From assembly GCA_002435145.1 (NCBI GenBank), contig DJLT01000119.1, forward strand, positions 1-63,020: a stretch of DNA of 63,020 nucleotides. The letters are read 5' to 3'. The position numbers and the translations under genes are program-made. Shown here one piece after another: positions 54,424-63,020 of this stretch (the first letter of the stretch is position 1; each line of letters starts with the position of its first letter). The notes below the pieces were generated by a model. The model did not search any database. It was not told the DNA's origin and saw nothing but the letters and a program-made list of their open reading frames with translations. This DNA is from Neptuniibacter sp. UBA6509. Its GTDB lineage: Bacteria > Pseudomonadota > Gammaproteobacteria > Pseudomonadales > Balneatricaceae.

Positions 54424-54450
54424 TTGCATATTATTTTTCACTGCTATACT
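54424..54450 (+). promoter_or_regulatory. Candidate promoter of the cox operon
   Basis: Extended -10 TGCTATACT (54442-54450) with TTGCAT (54424-54429) 15 bp upstream. It would give a leader of about 160 nt before coxB. The leader has CCTGTC (54523-54528) able to pair with GACAGG (54578-54583), the latter followed by eight T, an attenuator-like pattern. Confidence 0.4.
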
Positions 54451-54616
54451 TGCTGTTAACAACCAAGTGGATTGGTCGGAAATGATAGGACGGAGTCTTG
54501 GCACAAGAGAGCCTGCCCGAATCCTGTCGCTACCGACGTTGAAATAAGTATTACAACGCCAATAGTGAGAGGATTTAGACAGGTTTTTTTTGTGTGCAAA
54601 ACACGAGGGGCCTGCA

Positions 54617-55726
54617 ATGGAAAAATTACTGCTAGGAGTGTCCGGGCTGTTTTTGTTTTCTGGACGTGCTCATGCTGATTGGACAGTTAACCTAACTAAA
54701 GGGGTAACTGAGATCAGCCGTGAAATCTATGACTTGCATATGGTCATTTTTTGGATTTGCGTAGTCATCGGTTTTATTGTCTTTGGGGTTATGCTTTGGT
54801 CAGTTGTTTACCATCGCAAGTCCAGAGGTGCGAAAGCGCATAATTTCCACGAAAGCTTAGTGGTAGAAATCGCTTGGACTGTTGTTCCCTTCATTATACT
54901 CATTGCAATGGCTGTTCCTGCCACCGCTACACTGATCAAAATGTATGATAACACTGAAGCTGATCTTGATATTCAAGTGACCGGTTATCAGTGGAAATGG
55001 CGTTATCAGTATCTTGCAGAAGATATCGATTTTTTCTCAAGCCTCTCTACTCCTCGCGAACAGATAAATAACACGCAAGAAAAAAGCACGGATTATCTAT
55101 TGGAAGTGGATAACCCATTGGTCATCCCTGTGGGCAAGAAAGTACGTTTTTTATTAACCGCTAATGATGTTATCCATTCATGGTGGGTGCCTGAATTTGC
55201 GGTTAAGAAAGATGCGATACCCGGTTTTATTAATGAGGCTTGGGTGATTGTGGATAAGCCGGGGGTTTACCGAGGTCAATGCGCAGAGTTGTGTGGTAAA
55301 GACCACGGCTTTATGCCGATTGTTGTCGAAGTTAAATCTCAAGAAGACTATGAGCAGTGGTTAGCTGAATTTAAAAAGGCTGATGCGCTTAAATCGCAAG
55401 CGGCTGAAAAAAGTTGGAATTTGGCTGACTTGATGGCTACAGGCGAACAGGTCTACAGCAAAGCTTGCCTTGCCTGTCATCAAGCCAATGGGGAGGGCGT
55501 GCCAAGTATTTTTCCTGCTCTGAAAAATAGCGCTGTCGCTTTAGGTGATGAAGCGTTACATATTGATGTTGTCCTCAATGGTGTATCCGGTACAGCAATG
55601 CAAGCTTTTAAAGACCAACTCAGTGCTGTCGAATTAGCGGCTGTGATTACTTACGAACGAAATGCTTGGGGAAATAAAACCGGTGATATTGTTACCCCGG
55701 CTCAAATTGCTGAGCTTAAAAAGTAG
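54617..55726 (+). CDS. coxB: Cytochrome c oxidase subunit II with fused cytochrome c domain
   Basis: A 369-residue subunit. A signal peptide (cleavage after RAHA, about 20) is followed by two TM helices (about 45-65 and 85-110), the CuA domain (HSWWVPEF and C222-x3-C226-x3-H-x2-M) and a C-terminal cytochrome c domain with CLACH (C284, C287, H288). The fused c-type domain makes this a caa3-like oxidase. ATG 54617 has GAGGGG upstream; a longer frame starting at 54590 is less likely. First gene of the cox operon. Confidence 0.96.
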   Translation: MEKLLLGVSGLFLFSGRAHADWTVNLTKGVTEISREIYDLHMVIFWICVVIGFIVFGVMLWSVVYHRKSRGAKAHNFHESLVVEIAWTVVPFIILIAMAVPATATLIKMYDNTEADLDIQVTGYQWKWRYQYLAEDIDFFSSLSTPREQINNTQEKSTDYLLEVDNPLVIPVGKKVRFLLTANDVIHSWWVPEFAVKKDAIPGFINEAWVIVDKPGVYRGQCAELCGKDHGFMPIVVEVKSQEDYEQWLAEFKKADALKSQAAEKSWNLADLMATGEQVYSKACLACHQANGEGVPSIFPALKNSAVALGDEALHIDVVLNGVSGTAMQAFKDQLSAVELAAVITYERNAWGNKTGDIVTPAQIAELKK

Positions 55727-55734
55727 GAGTGGTT

Positions 55735-57306
55735 ATGAATAGTTCTGTTGCAACAACTCATCACGGTCCTGCTTCAGGTCTGAGCCGTTGGCTCTATACA
55801 ACGAATCACAAAGATATAGGCACATTATATCTGTGGTTTAGTTTTGTTATGTTTTTGACAGGCGGTTGTATGGCTTTGCTGATTCGTGCAGAGCTTTTTC
55901 AGCCCGGTTTACAGCTTATTCAACCCGAATTCTTCAATCAAATGACGACTATGCACGGCCTAATAATGGTGTTTGGTGCCGTTATGCCGGCATTTGTAGG
56001 CTTGGCAAATTGGATGATTCCGATGATGGTCGGGGCTCCGGATATGGCTCTGCCGCGAATGAATAATTGGAGCTTTTGGATACTGCCATTTGCTTTTAGC
56101 ATGATGTTATCGACTCTCTTTATGGAGGGTGGCGCGCCAAATTTTGGTTGGACTTTTTATGCGCCACTTTCAACAACCTATGCTCCGCCCAGCGTGACTT
56201 TTTTTATCTTTGCAGTACATATGATGGGGATTAGCTCGATTATGGGGGCTATCAACATTATTGCGACGATCCTAAATTTACGCGCCCCAGGCATGAATAT
56301 GATGAAGTTACCTCTATTTGTCTGGACGTGGCTGATTACTGCATTTTTGCTAATTGCTGTCATGCCTGTGTTGGCAGGTGTGGTGACTATGATGTTGATG
56401 GATATTCATTTTGGGACCAGTTTCTTTAATGCCGCGGGTGGTGGAGATCCCGTATTGTTTCAGCATGTTTTCTGGTTTTTTGGTCATCCTGAAGTTTACA
56501 TCATGATTTTACCCGCTTTCGGGATCGTCAGTGAAATTATACCTACGTTCGCTCGGAAGAAATTATTTGGTTATCCATCGATGGTTTATGCCACCGCCTC
56601 GATCGCTTTTTTATCTTTTATTGTATGGGCGCATCATATGTTTACGGTGGGGATGCCTTTGGTTGGCGAAGTCTTTTTTATGTTCGCTACGATGCTGATT
56701 GCGGTGCCTACAGGTGTAAAAGTATTTAACTGGGTCGCAACAATGTTTAGAGGCTCGCTGACTTTTGAAACGCCTATGCTGTTTGCCTTGGCTTTTGTTG
56801 TGTTGTTCACAATAGGTGGCTTTTCAGGACTTATGTTGGCGATAGCTCCCGCTGATTTTCAATATCACGATACCTATTTTGTTGTCGCTCATTTCCATTA
56901 TGTCTTAGTGCCGGGTGCAGTGTTTGCAATTATGGCAGGTGCTTATTATTGGCTACCTAAATGGTGCGGTAATTACTATAGCGAGACGATGGGAAAGGTG
57001 CATTTCTGGTGTAGCTTTATTGGAGTGAATATAACCTTCTTCCCAATGCATTTTATTGGACTCGCGGGTATGCCCAGACGTATACCCGATTATGCACTTC
57101 AATTTGCAGACTTTAATGCGGTAGCTACTGTTGGCGCATTCATATTTGGATTCTCTCAGCTAATTTTTCTTTATAACGTTCTCCATTGCATACGTAAGGG
57201 GCGTAAAGCGTCAGATGAGGTTTGGGAAGGTTCTCATGGTCTTGAATGGACCTTGCCTTCGCCAGCGCCATATCACAGCTTTAGTGAAGCGCCGCAGATT
57301 AAATAA
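55735..57306 (+). CDS. coxA: Cytochrome c oxidase subunit I (heme-copper)
   Basis: A 523-residue subunit with about twelve TM helices. Ligands for heme a, heme a3 and CuB are in [37 protein letters not shown] and [12 protein letters not shown]. The HPEVY Glu-Tyr region is present, as in A-type oxidases with a crosslinked His-Tyr. ATG 55735 is after GGAG; an upstream GTG 55729 also exists. Confidence 0.97.
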   Translation: MNSSVATTHHGPASGLSRWLYTTNHKDIGTLYLWFSFVMFLTGGCMALLIRAELFQPGLQLIQPEFFNQMTTMHGLIMVFGAVMPAFVGLANWMIPMMVGAPDMALPRMNNWSFWILPFAFSMMLSTLFMEGGAPNFGWTFYAPLSTTYAPPSVTFFIFAVHMMGISSIMGAINIIATILNLRAPGMNMMKLPLFVWTWLITAFLLIAVMPVLAGVVTMMLMDIHFGTSFFNAAGGGDPVLFQHVFWFFGHPEVYIMILPAFGIVSEIIPTFARKKLFGYPSMVYATASIAFLSFIVWAHHMFTVGMPLVGEVFFMFATMLIAVPTGVKVFNWVATMFRGSLTFETPMLFALAFVVLFTIGGFSGLMLAIAPADFQYHDTYFVVAHFHYVLVPGAVFAIMAGAYYWLPKWCGNYYSETMGKVHFWCSFIGVNITFFPMHFIGLAGMPRRIPDYALQFADFNAVATVGAFIFGFSQLIFLYNVLHCIRKGRKASDEVWEGSHGLEWTLPSPAPYHSFSEAPQIK

Positions 57307-57327
57307 TTCAAAAGAGGAGTGGATGCT

Positions 57328-57891
57328 ATGTCAATCATCCACAAAAAAACACGAACGGTTAAGTGGCTTGTTGCTAGCTGTGTCCTGATGTTCGGGTTTG
57401 GTTTTGCGTTAGTGCCTATCTATGACGTGTTTTGTCGTATCACAGGCTTAAATGGCAAAGTTGATTTAATACCCGCTCAACCATCTAGCGTGATAGATGA
57501 ATCACGGCAGATTAAGTTACAGCTGGTAGCCGTCAATAATGAAACGATGCCTTGGGAGTTTAAACCTAAAACGGTTGTGACGCGCTTATCACCGGGTGAA
57601 ATGCATCAAACGGCTTATTTGGCGCGTAACCTGACGGAGCGGATGATGATCGCTCAAGCGGTGCCTTCGGTTTCACCCTCTGAGGCCGCCCCTTTTGTGC
57701 AGAAAATCAATTGTTTTTGTTTTGAAAGACAACCGTTAGATGGACGTTCAGAGAAATGGATGCCGCTGGTGGTATCTATAGATCCTAGCCTTCCTAAGCA
57801 TATAAGCACAATTACGTTGTCGTATACGTTGTTTGATATCACACCGGATACGCCTTCTACCGTTACTTTAAGCGAGAGGGGATCATTATGA
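57328..57891 (+). CDS. ctaG: Cytochrome c oxidase assembly factor Cox11/CtaG
   Basis: A 187-residue membrane-anchored copper chaperone that places CuB in subunit I. TM at about 10-30, then a periplasmic domain with the copper motif CFCFERQ (about 129-135). PIYDVFCRITG(LNG) is the other family block. ATG 57328 follows GAGGAG by 8 bp. Overlaps coxC by 4 bp. Confidence 0.95.
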   Translation: MSIIHKKTRTVKWLVASCVLMFGFGFALVPIYDVFCRITGLNGKVDLIPAQPSSVIDESRQIKLQLVAVNNETMPWEFKPKTVVTRLSPGEMHQTAYLARNLTERMMIAQAVPSVSPSEAAPFVQKINCFCFERQPLDGRSEKWMPLVVSIDPSLPKHISTITLSYTLFDITPDTPSTVTLSERGSL

Positions 57892-58772
57892 GTACCCAAA
57901 CTTACTATGTTCCTGAACAAAGCCGTTGGCCCATTTTAGCTTCCACTGCCTTATTTCTAATGGCGTTTGGTGCTGGTAGTTTAATTAATAGCTTAAGTGC
58001 GGATACGGGGGGTGCAACAGGTCTATTAATGTTGCTAGCCGGCACATTGGGCATGGGTCTGATTATGTTGGGTTGGTTCAGCAATGTAATAAATGAGAGC
58101 GATAAAGGGTTGTATAGTCCACAAATGGATCGGTCTTTTCGGTGGGGGATGAGTTGGTTTATCTTTTCTGAAATTATGTTCTTCGCTGCTTTCTTTGGAA
58201 CCCTTTTCTATATTAGGAACTTGTCAGTACCTTGGCTGGGGGGGGAGGGTGAGAAAGGTGTGTCCAATATGTTATGGCATGGCTTTACGGCTGAGTGGCC
58301 GTTGATGAGTACACCAGATCAGCAAGCATTTCCTGGCCCACAAGGGGTGATCGATCCATGGCATATACCACTACTGAACACCATTTTACTTATCTCATCG
58401 AGTTTCACCGTTACTTTAGCCCATAAAGCATTAAAGCTTGGGAAACGATCAAGAGTGGTGCTTTGGTTGGCGGTAACAGTGGGGTTAGGGATCGTTTTCT
58501 TGTATTTCCAAGCTTATGAGTACGCCGAGGCATACAACGAACTTGGATTAACCTTAAATGCCGGAGTTTACGGGGCTACTTTTTTTATACTGACAGGGTT
58601 TCATGGGCTGCATGTCACGCTAGGTACCTTGATGCTTATTATCATTTGGCTGCGTGTGATGAAGGGACATTTTAGTACAGAAAAACACTTTGGTTTTGAA
58701 GCGGTTGTTTGGTATTGGCACTTTGTCGATGTGGTTTGGGTAGGGCTCTTTCTTTTTGTTTATATCCTTTGA
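57888..58772 (+). CDS. coxC: Cytochrome c oxidase subunit III
   Basis: A 294-residue membrane subunit with seven hydrophobic helices, including FRWGMSWFIFSEIMFFAAFFG and the C-terminal TGFHGLHVTLGTLMLIIIW and FGFEAVVWYWHFVDVVWV blocks typical of CoxC. Starts by ATGA overlap with the Cox11 gene. Convergent with DUF2909; the two stops touch. Confidence 0.96.
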   Translation: MSTQTYYVPEQSRWPILASTALFLMAFGAGSLINSLSADTGGATGLLMLLAGTLGMGLIMLGWFSNVINESDKGLYSPQMDRSFRWGMSWFIFSEIMFFAAFFGTLFYIRNLSVPWLGGEGEKGVSNMLWHGFTAEWPLMSTPDQQAFPGPQGVIDPWHIPLLNTILLISSSFTVTLAHKALKLGKRSRVVLWLAVTVGLGIVFLYFQAYEYAEAYNELGLTLNAGVYGATFFILTGFHGLHVTLGTLMLIIIWLRVMKGHFSTEKHFGFEAVVWYWHFVDVVWVGLFLFVYIL

Positions 58773-58976
58773 TCATAGGCCGTGAGGAGTGATTTCTCCG
58801 GTATAGAAACCGTATAGAAGTACCACAATAATCAGCACGCTAAAGGCAACCCTCAGGAAGAGAGAGTTAACAGTACGGTTAGATTTTCCTTGGTCACGAA
58901 TAAGAAAGAAAAGGCCGCTAAATAAGCTTAAAACGACAGCGCAGAACAATAGAAGTATCAATAGTTTTAATGACAT
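58773..58976 (-). CDS. DUF2909 twin-transmembrane small protein, antisense inside the cox operon
   Basis: A 67-residue protein with two hydrophobic helices (about 3-25 and 40-60) separated by a basic loop (RDQGKSNRT). This resembles the DUF2909 family found in this place in Pseudomonas. ATG 58976 follows AAGGGA by 8 bp; a longer frame to 59003 is less likely. It is on the opposite strand between coxC and SURF1 and abuts the coxC stop. Its promoter must lie within the 5' part of the SURF1 gene or the 29 bp in between. Confidence 0.85.
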   Translation of the reverse strand: MSLKLLILLLFCAVVLSLFSGLFFLIRDQGKSNRTVNSLFLRVAFSVLIIVVLLYGFYTGEITPHGL

Positions 58977-59005
58977 AAGAAACGTCCCTTGGGTAGGTTT
59001 CATAG

Positions 59006-59725
59006 ATGATTAAAGTTCAGGACAATCAAGGCTTCAAGTATATGCTGATTTTTGCTGCTTTTTTGCTGTTACCCCTTATGTTGTTTTTGGGTTTTTGGCA
59101 ATTAGATCGAGCTAAGGAAAAAACTAAATTGATAGAAAGCTGGGGTTCAGTTGAAGCTTTAACAATACTGCCAAGTAAGTTGGATCTGGTAACAGGAGAA
59201 TATCGTTCTGCCTTGTTTAAGGGCCATTTTGATATCAAACGGTATTTTCTTCTTGATAATAGAACTCGGGCGGGACGCCCGGGTTATGAAGTGATCGGAC
59301 TATTTAACTTGTATCAGGGATCAGGAAACTTACTTGTTAATTTAGGTTGGGTTTCTTTAGGTCAGAGTCGAACGGTTATGCCGATCGTTGAATTGCCTAA
59401 TGGCGAACTTGATATATCAGGGCGCATTAGGCATGTATCTAAGAATGTAACGTTAAAAGATACGGCTATAAATGAGGGGTGGCCTAAAGTTGTACAGCAG
59501 CTAGACCCTATAGCGTTATCTGAATGGGTGGGTATGCCGATACATGCTTATGAACTTAAATTAGCAGAGCCGTTAATTGATGGTTTAGATATCAGTTGGC
59601 CGGTACTGAAAATGCAACCCGAAAGGCATTTAGGCTACGCTGTTCAATGGTTTGCTATGTCATTTGGACTGATTTGTATGATTGTTTGGAGCCTAAAGCA
59701 GATAAAAAGGGAGTCGTATGAATAA
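59006..59725 (+). CDS. SURF1 family heme A insertion factor
   Basis: A 239-residue membrane protein with TM helices at both ends (about 10-30 and 210-230). FLGFWQLDRA(KEK), the GHFD.K...LLDNRTRAGRPGYEVI region and NLGWVSLGQSR are SURF1 blocks. It helps insert heme A into subunit I. Overlaps the next gene by 8 bp. Confidence 0.93.
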   Translation: MIKVQDNQGFKYMLIFAAFLLLPLMLFLGFWQLDRAKEKTKLIESWGSVEALTILPSKLDLVTGEYRSALFKGHFDIKRYFLLDNRTRAGRPGYEVIGLFNLYQGSGNLLVNLGWVSLGQSRTVMPIVELPNGELDISGRIRHVSKNVTLKDTAINEGWPKVVQQLDPIALSEWVGMPIHAYELKLAEPLIDGLDISWPVLKMQPERHLGYAVQWFAMSFGLICMIVWSLKQIKRESYE

Positions 59726-60194
59726 ATTTACCTTCTGGCTCGTTTGGATTGTTGGTGCGGGTCCCCTGCTGTTAGCCATTCTGATGTATTTGTTTGGTTG
59801 GATGATACCGCAAGGACGGGTTCATGAAGGTGAGTTGATTACAGAAGCAAAACTTTCCACTTGGGAGTTGCAGGATGCGCCTTTTAATAAGCAGTTACCA
59901 CAGTGGAAGATTGTTCTAACAGAAACCGCCACCTGTGGTCACCTTTGTGAAAAGTGGTCTGCGCAATTAGAGAAAGTTCATATAGCGCTAGGGAAAGATC
60001 AATCGCGAGTTGTTGTATGGAAGGTTGGTGATGGAGCTGGCTATATATCGACGTCTGAAATTGCAAGTATAGGGAGTGCTGTTTGGATTGCTGATCCAAT
60101 GAATAACATAGTGTTTAGATACAACCTTGATGTGAATCCTAAACAGTTGCTAAAAGATATGCGCAGGTTATTAAAGGTGTCTAGGGTGGGGTAG
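59718..60194 (+). CDS. Membrane-anchored CxxxC protein of the cox operon (SCO-like candidate)
   Basis: A 158-residue protein with one N-terminal TM (about 7-29) and a periplasmic domain. The only two cysteines are C73 and C77 in CGHLC, the CxxxC spacing of SCO copper/thiol proteins, followed by GSAVWIADPMNNIVFRY and a C-terminal helix (PKQLLKDMRRLL), which resembles the end of the SCO thioredoxin fold. The distal SCO histidine is not apparent. A protein in this position of the Pseudomonas cox operon is also uncharacterised. Function is inferred: CuA maturation or thiol reduction. Confidence 0.7.
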   Translation: MNKFTFWLVWIVGAGPLLLAILMYLFGWMIPQGRVHEGELITEAKLSTWELQDAPFNKQLPQWKIVLTETATCGHLCEKWSAQLEKVHIALGKDQSRVVVWKVGDGAGYISTSEIASIGSAVWIADPMNNIVFRYNLDVNPKQLLKDMRRLLKVSRVG

Positions 60195-60196
60195 CT

Positions 60197-61201
60197 ATGA
60201 TCAATTGGGCATGCCGGATAGTAAACTTAGCCTTAGTGTTAGCTCTATGTGTTGTGTTACTTGGGGGCTGGACGCGAATAAATAATGCGGGCTTAAGCTG
60301 TCCAGACTGGCCAGGTTGTTATGGGCGGATGATTGTTCCCCAGTTAGAGCAAGAGAGAGTAAAGGCTCAAAGTGTATTTCCTGAAACACCATTAGAGCCT
60401 AAAAAAGTGTGGCTTGAGATGGGGCATAGGTATCTTGCTGGAACCTTAGGCGTATTGATCGCCCTATTAGGGTTTATCGCTTTTAAAATGAGAAAAACAG
60501 TCGGTTATCCCGTAAGAGGGAGTTATCTGCTGCTATTGCTTGTGGTTTTTCAGGCTGTGTTTGGCATGTGGACAGTGACACTAAAATTATTACCGCAAGT
60601 AGTTACTATTCATTTATTAGGTGGGGTTTTGACACTTACAGGCTTAGTGCTAATTCGGCAGCGTATTATTCAGATAGTAGAGAAAAATGTACTAGTAAAG
60701 GGAGCTGCTAGTAAGTGGATACTCGGTGCTATCTTGGTTCTGTTTATACAAATAGTGTTAGGGGGATGGACGAGTTCTAACTATGCAGGTTACGGCTGTA
60801 ATGATTGGCTTGTTTGTAATGACACGATGAATTTGCAGCCTGATTTTAAAGAAGGATTTGATGTGTTTGCACCTATAGGGCCAAACTATCAAAGTGGTGT
60901 TCTATCAATTGAGGGTCGCGCAGCAATTCAAATAGTGCATAGAGTCGGAGCTGCTGTGGTGCTCGTTTATTGTATGGGGTTAATTGCATACTTAGCAGTC
61001 ACAACGATGTTGCGTGTACCGCTTGTCGTGTTGGCATTAACGCTCATATGTCAGGTCGCTATTGGAGGGTTGGCCGCTGAGCTATCGATACCTGCAAGCT
61101 TGGCAATATTACATCACTTTTGTGCCATATTGCTGCTGTTTGGGTTGTTATGGCTATACTCTAATGTACTTGTATTGAATGAAGGGGATGAGAATGAGTA
61201 A
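60197..61201 (+). CDS. ctaA: Heme A synthase COX15/CtaA
   Basis: A 334-residue membrane protein with eight TM helices converting heme O to heme A. Features: GGWTRINNAGLSCPDWPGCYG, EMGHRYLAGTLG (His ligand), VTIHLLGGVL, and in the second half GWTSSNYAG, and IVHRVGAAVVL and LHHFCAILLL. The paired cysteines in CPDWPGC, and CNDWLVC in the second half, are usual. Starts 2 bp after the previous gene. Confidence 0.95.
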   Translation: MINWACRIVNLALVLALCVVLLGGWTRINNAGLSCPDWPGCYGRMIVPQLEQERVKAQSVFPETPLEPKKVWLEMGHRYLAGTLGVLIALLGFIAFKMRKTVGYPVRGSYLLLLLVVFQAVFGMWTVTLKLLPQVVTIHLLGGVLTLTGLVLIRQRIIQIVEKNVLVKGAASKWILGAILVLFIQIVLGGWTSSNYAGYGCNDWLVCNDTMNLQPDFKEGFDVFAPIGPNYQSGVLSIEGRAAIQIVHRVGAAVVLVYCMGLIAYLAVTTMLRVPLVVLALTLICQVAIGGLAAELSIPASLAILHHFCAILLLFGLLWLYSNVLVLNEGDENE

Positions 61202-62096
61202 TCAAAACATTGCCCTGAATAAAATTGAACACGCGAAATGGAATGATTACTTGGCTCTATGTAAGCCAAAAGTAGTTGCCGTGATGCTCTTGACCGCTTT
61301 AGTGGGGATGTTGTTATCTACTCCCGCTGTGCCTGACCTCTGGGTTGTAATAATCGGTTTAATAGGTATTGGTCTAGCTTCAGGGTCTGCCGCAGCAGTA
61401 AATCATGTGATGGATAGACAGATTGATTTACAGATGGCGCGAACAAAAGGTCGGCCGTTACCTCAGGGAAAGCTAACACCGAAACAAGCACTGATATTTG
61501 CGGCTGTTATTGGTGTGATCGGAATTGGTTTGTTAACCGTATATATCAATGTACTAACGGCTTGGCTAACCGTCTTGGCATTGATGGGATATGCCGTTGT
61601 TTATACGGTATGGCTTAAAAGAGCGACTCCGCAGAACATAGTGATAGGCGGTATAGCGGGTGCGGCGCCACCGCTATTAGGTTGGACATGTGTTACCGGA
61701 ACCATTGATCCAAATAGCCTATTACTTGTGCTCATTATATTTGCTTGGACTCCTCCTCATTTTTGGTCCTTATGTATAGCTAGAAAAGCGGATTATGAAA
61801 AAGCAGGCATTCCCATGTTACCGGTCACTCATGGAGTAGGATATACACGTATACAAATAACGCTCTATAGCATGCTGATGCTGATAACGACACTGCTCCC
61901 CTACATGACGGGTATGAGCGGGTTAGTGTATCTGGTTGGTGTGAGTGTCATCAATGCAAGGTTTATGTATTGGGTATGGAAACTGTGGAAACAGGAAGAC
62001 GGTGCCCCAATGACCCTATTTCTATATAGCATTAACTACATAATGTTTTTGTTCGTAATATTATTAGTTGACCATTATTTAATGCCTTTGATGTGA
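61194..62096 (+). CDS. ctaB: Protoheme IX farnesyltransferase (heme O synthase)
   Basis: A 300-residue UbiA-family prenyltransferase adding a farnesyl group to heme B. NHVMDRQIDLQMARTKGRP carries the conserved NxxxDxxxD block and the second Asp motif is in the YAVVYTVWLKR region. WTPPHFWSLCIARKADYEKAG is the CtaB/CyoE signature. ATG 61194 follows AAGGGG by about 8 bp; the frame begins at 61179. Overlaps ctaA by 8 bp. Confidence 0.95.
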   Translation: MSNQNIALNKIEHAKWNDYLALCKPKVVAVMLLTALVGMLLSTPAVPDLWVVIIGLIGIGLASGSAAAVNHVMDRQIDLQMARTKGRPLPQGKLTPKQALIFAAVIGVIGIGLLTVYINVLTAWLTVLALMGYAVVYTVWLKRATPQNIVIGGIAGAAPPLLGWTCVTGTIDPNSLLLVLIIFAWTPPHFWSLCIARKADYEKAGIPMLPVTHGVGYTRIQITLYSMLMLITTLLPYMTGMSGLVYLVGVSVINARFMYWVWKLWKQEDGAPMTLFLYSINYIMFLFVILLVDHYLMPLM

Positions 62097-62230
62097 TGAA
62101 TCAAAGGTAAAGATTAATACAGTTCCTGAAACCTGTGGAAAAGGAGTAATGCTCAGTAATGAAACAAGAAATAAATTGATGCGGCGCTAAAGGAATGGTG
62201 CTGCACCCAAAATAGATGAGGGGTTGCATC

Positions 62231-62836
62231 ATGTTTATACAACATATGATGGGAATACTGCACCACCCGAAAGAGGAGTGGAGCCAGATAAGAAAAGAAC
62301 ATTACAGCATATCGCATATCTTTATACAGCAAGTCAGTATATTGGCAGCGATTCCGGCTGTTGCTATGTTTATAGGAACAACACAAGTCGGTTGGAGTAT
62401 TGCTGGAAGTGAATATGTAAAGCTTGGCGTAGCGAGTGCATTACCTGCAGCTATCGCCTTTTATTTTGCAATGTGGGTGGCTGTAGGGTTTATCACATAT
62501 GCAATTCATTGGATGGAAAAAAATTATGGAGGGAATGCAGCACTTGAAGATTGCTTGTCACTAGCGACATATACTGCAACGCCGATGTTTTTATCCGGGC
62601 TTGCTGCGTTATATCCATTGCTATGGTTTAACGTATCCATAGGCTTAATTGCCGTTTGCTATTCTGTATATCTTCTATATGTCGGTGTTCCAGTGATAAT
62701 GAAGATACCAGAAGAACGAGCATTTTTATTTTCAACATCCATACTGACAGTAGGTTTATGTACGTTGGTTGGGGTGCTGGTAGCTTCAGTTGTACTTTGG
62801 AGTACGGTTATACCGCTTAACTATATAGCTGCTTAG
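62231..62836 (+). CDS. Yip1-family membrane protein
   Basis: A 201-residue protein with five to six hydrophobic segments (about 30-50, 70-95, 110-130, 135-155, 170-195). The N-terminal MGILHHPKEEWSQIRKEHYSI resembles the Yip1 start in bacterial proteins. ATG 62231 follows GAGGGG. Located after ctaB, where Pseudomonas has the SCO/SenC gene. The function is unknown; it may be unrelated to the oxidase. Confidence 0.82.
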   Translation: MFIQHMMGILHHPKEEWSQIRKEHYSISHIFIQQVSILAAIPAVAMFIGTTQVGWSIAGSEYVKLGVASALPAAIAFYFAMWVAVGFITYAIHWMEKNYGGNAALEDCLSLATYTATPMFLSGLAALYPLLWFNVSIGLIAVCYSVYLLYVGVPVIMKIPEERAFLFSTSILTVGLCTLVGVLVASVVLWSTVIPLNYIAA

Positions 62837-62873
62837 CCAAACCTTAAAAGTTAAGTATCAGAAAAATCAATTT

Positions 62874-62901
62874 AGGCGCCTACCTTAAAGGCGCCTTTTT
62901 T
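62874..62901 (+). terminator. Rho-independent terminator after the Yip1 gene
   Basis: Stem AGGCGCCT/AGGCGCCT (62874-62881, 62889-62896) with a 7 nt loop and a T-run. Ends the cox/Yip1 transcription unit. The remaining 119 bp to the window end show no gene. Confidence 0.88.
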
Positions 62902-63020
62902 GTATGTGTTGTACAGGAATTAAGCGTTGCTGGTGCTTTCTTAACCGCTTCTAGCAGGTGATAGATAAAAATGGAGTTTTTTTACAAAAAAGTGATGTTT
63001 TTTTGAATTGGCTGTTGACG

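Noticed and set aside
54472-54678. An open frame of 68 codons overlapping the coxB start
   Set aside because: It lies out of frame in the coxB leader, has no ribosome binding site and no recognisable domain.
1-63020. CRISPR array, tRNA/rRNA, insertion sequence or prophage
   Set aside because: No regularly spaced repeats, no tRNA-like cloverleaf or rRNA blocks, and no transposase or phage proteins were seen; tRNA judgement is by eye only.

Overview
The window looks like chromosome of a marine gammaproteobacterium of the Oceanospirillales/Pseudomonadales type. This is inferred from moderate GC (roughly 45 percent by eye), proteobacterial LPS-core genes, and several gene strings that follow the Pseudomonas order: metX-metW-rdgB-hemW, yggT-proC-yggS/pilT-pilU, pyrR-pyrB-pyrC'-ruvX-yqgE-tonB-gshB, metK-tkt-epd-pgk-fba and coxB-coxA-cox11-coxC-SURF1-COX15-ctaB. 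I see no tRNA or rRNA gene, CRISPR array, insertion sequence, prophage or attachment site. Most of the window is core genome; the more variable parts are the LPS glycosyltransferases at the left and the 44-54 kb stretch.

Region 1 (1-12.1 kb) is LPS core/lipid A: an O-antigen ligase-like protein, a GT4 and a DXD glycosyltransferase, a lipid A acyltransferase, the MsbA flippase, HldE, the Kdo transferase WaaA and a GmhA-like isomerase. An unexplained pair, an aldo/keto reductase and an FAD-dependent oxidoreductase, sits inside it. Region 2 (12-17.2 kb) is cyaY divergent from lptM-lysA-dapF-DUF484-xerC-HAD. A Fur-box-like sequence lies in front of cyaY.

Region 3 (17.2-28.2 kb) has an HBM chemoreceptor, then a long minus-strand group (hemW, rdgB, DUF4426, metW, metX, yggT, proC, yggS) that is divergent from pilT-pilU, the type IV pilus retraction ATPases. 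Region 4 (28.3-38.4 kb, minus strand) is pyrimidine synthesis with a zinc-ligand-deficient pseudo-dihydroorotase, then ruvX, yqgE, a TonB protein, gshB, rsmE, a GGDEF/EAL protein with a degenerate GGDEF, and metK.

Region 5 (38.7-44.2 kb) is a central-carbon cluster tkt-epd-pgk-fba. Its leader can form two mutually exclusive hairpins, and each intergenic spacer has a hairpin without a U-tract. Region 6 (44.2-54.4 kb) is accessory: NhaR-like regulator/BI-1 protein, DUF1223, GFA protein, Aer-like receptor, thioesterase plus sterol-desaturase-like protein, IlvY-like regulator/patatin, a class I glutamine amidotransferase, pssA and two tiny membrane proteins.

Region 7 (54.4-62.9 kb) is a full aa3-type cytochrome c oxidase locus with its assembly factors (Cox11, SURF1, heme A and heme O synthases). 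It includes a small membrane-anchored protein with a CxxxC motif that may be a hidden SCO-like thiol/copper factor, and a DUF2909 gene encoded antisense inside the operon.

Most interesting for follow-up: the possible RNA switch ahead of tkt and the hairpins in every spacer of that cluster; the CxxxC protein of the cox operon; the repeat and attenuator-like leader of the BI-1 gene; the dyad at the patatin promoter; and the Fur-like box at cyaY. No clearly new defence or mobile system was found.
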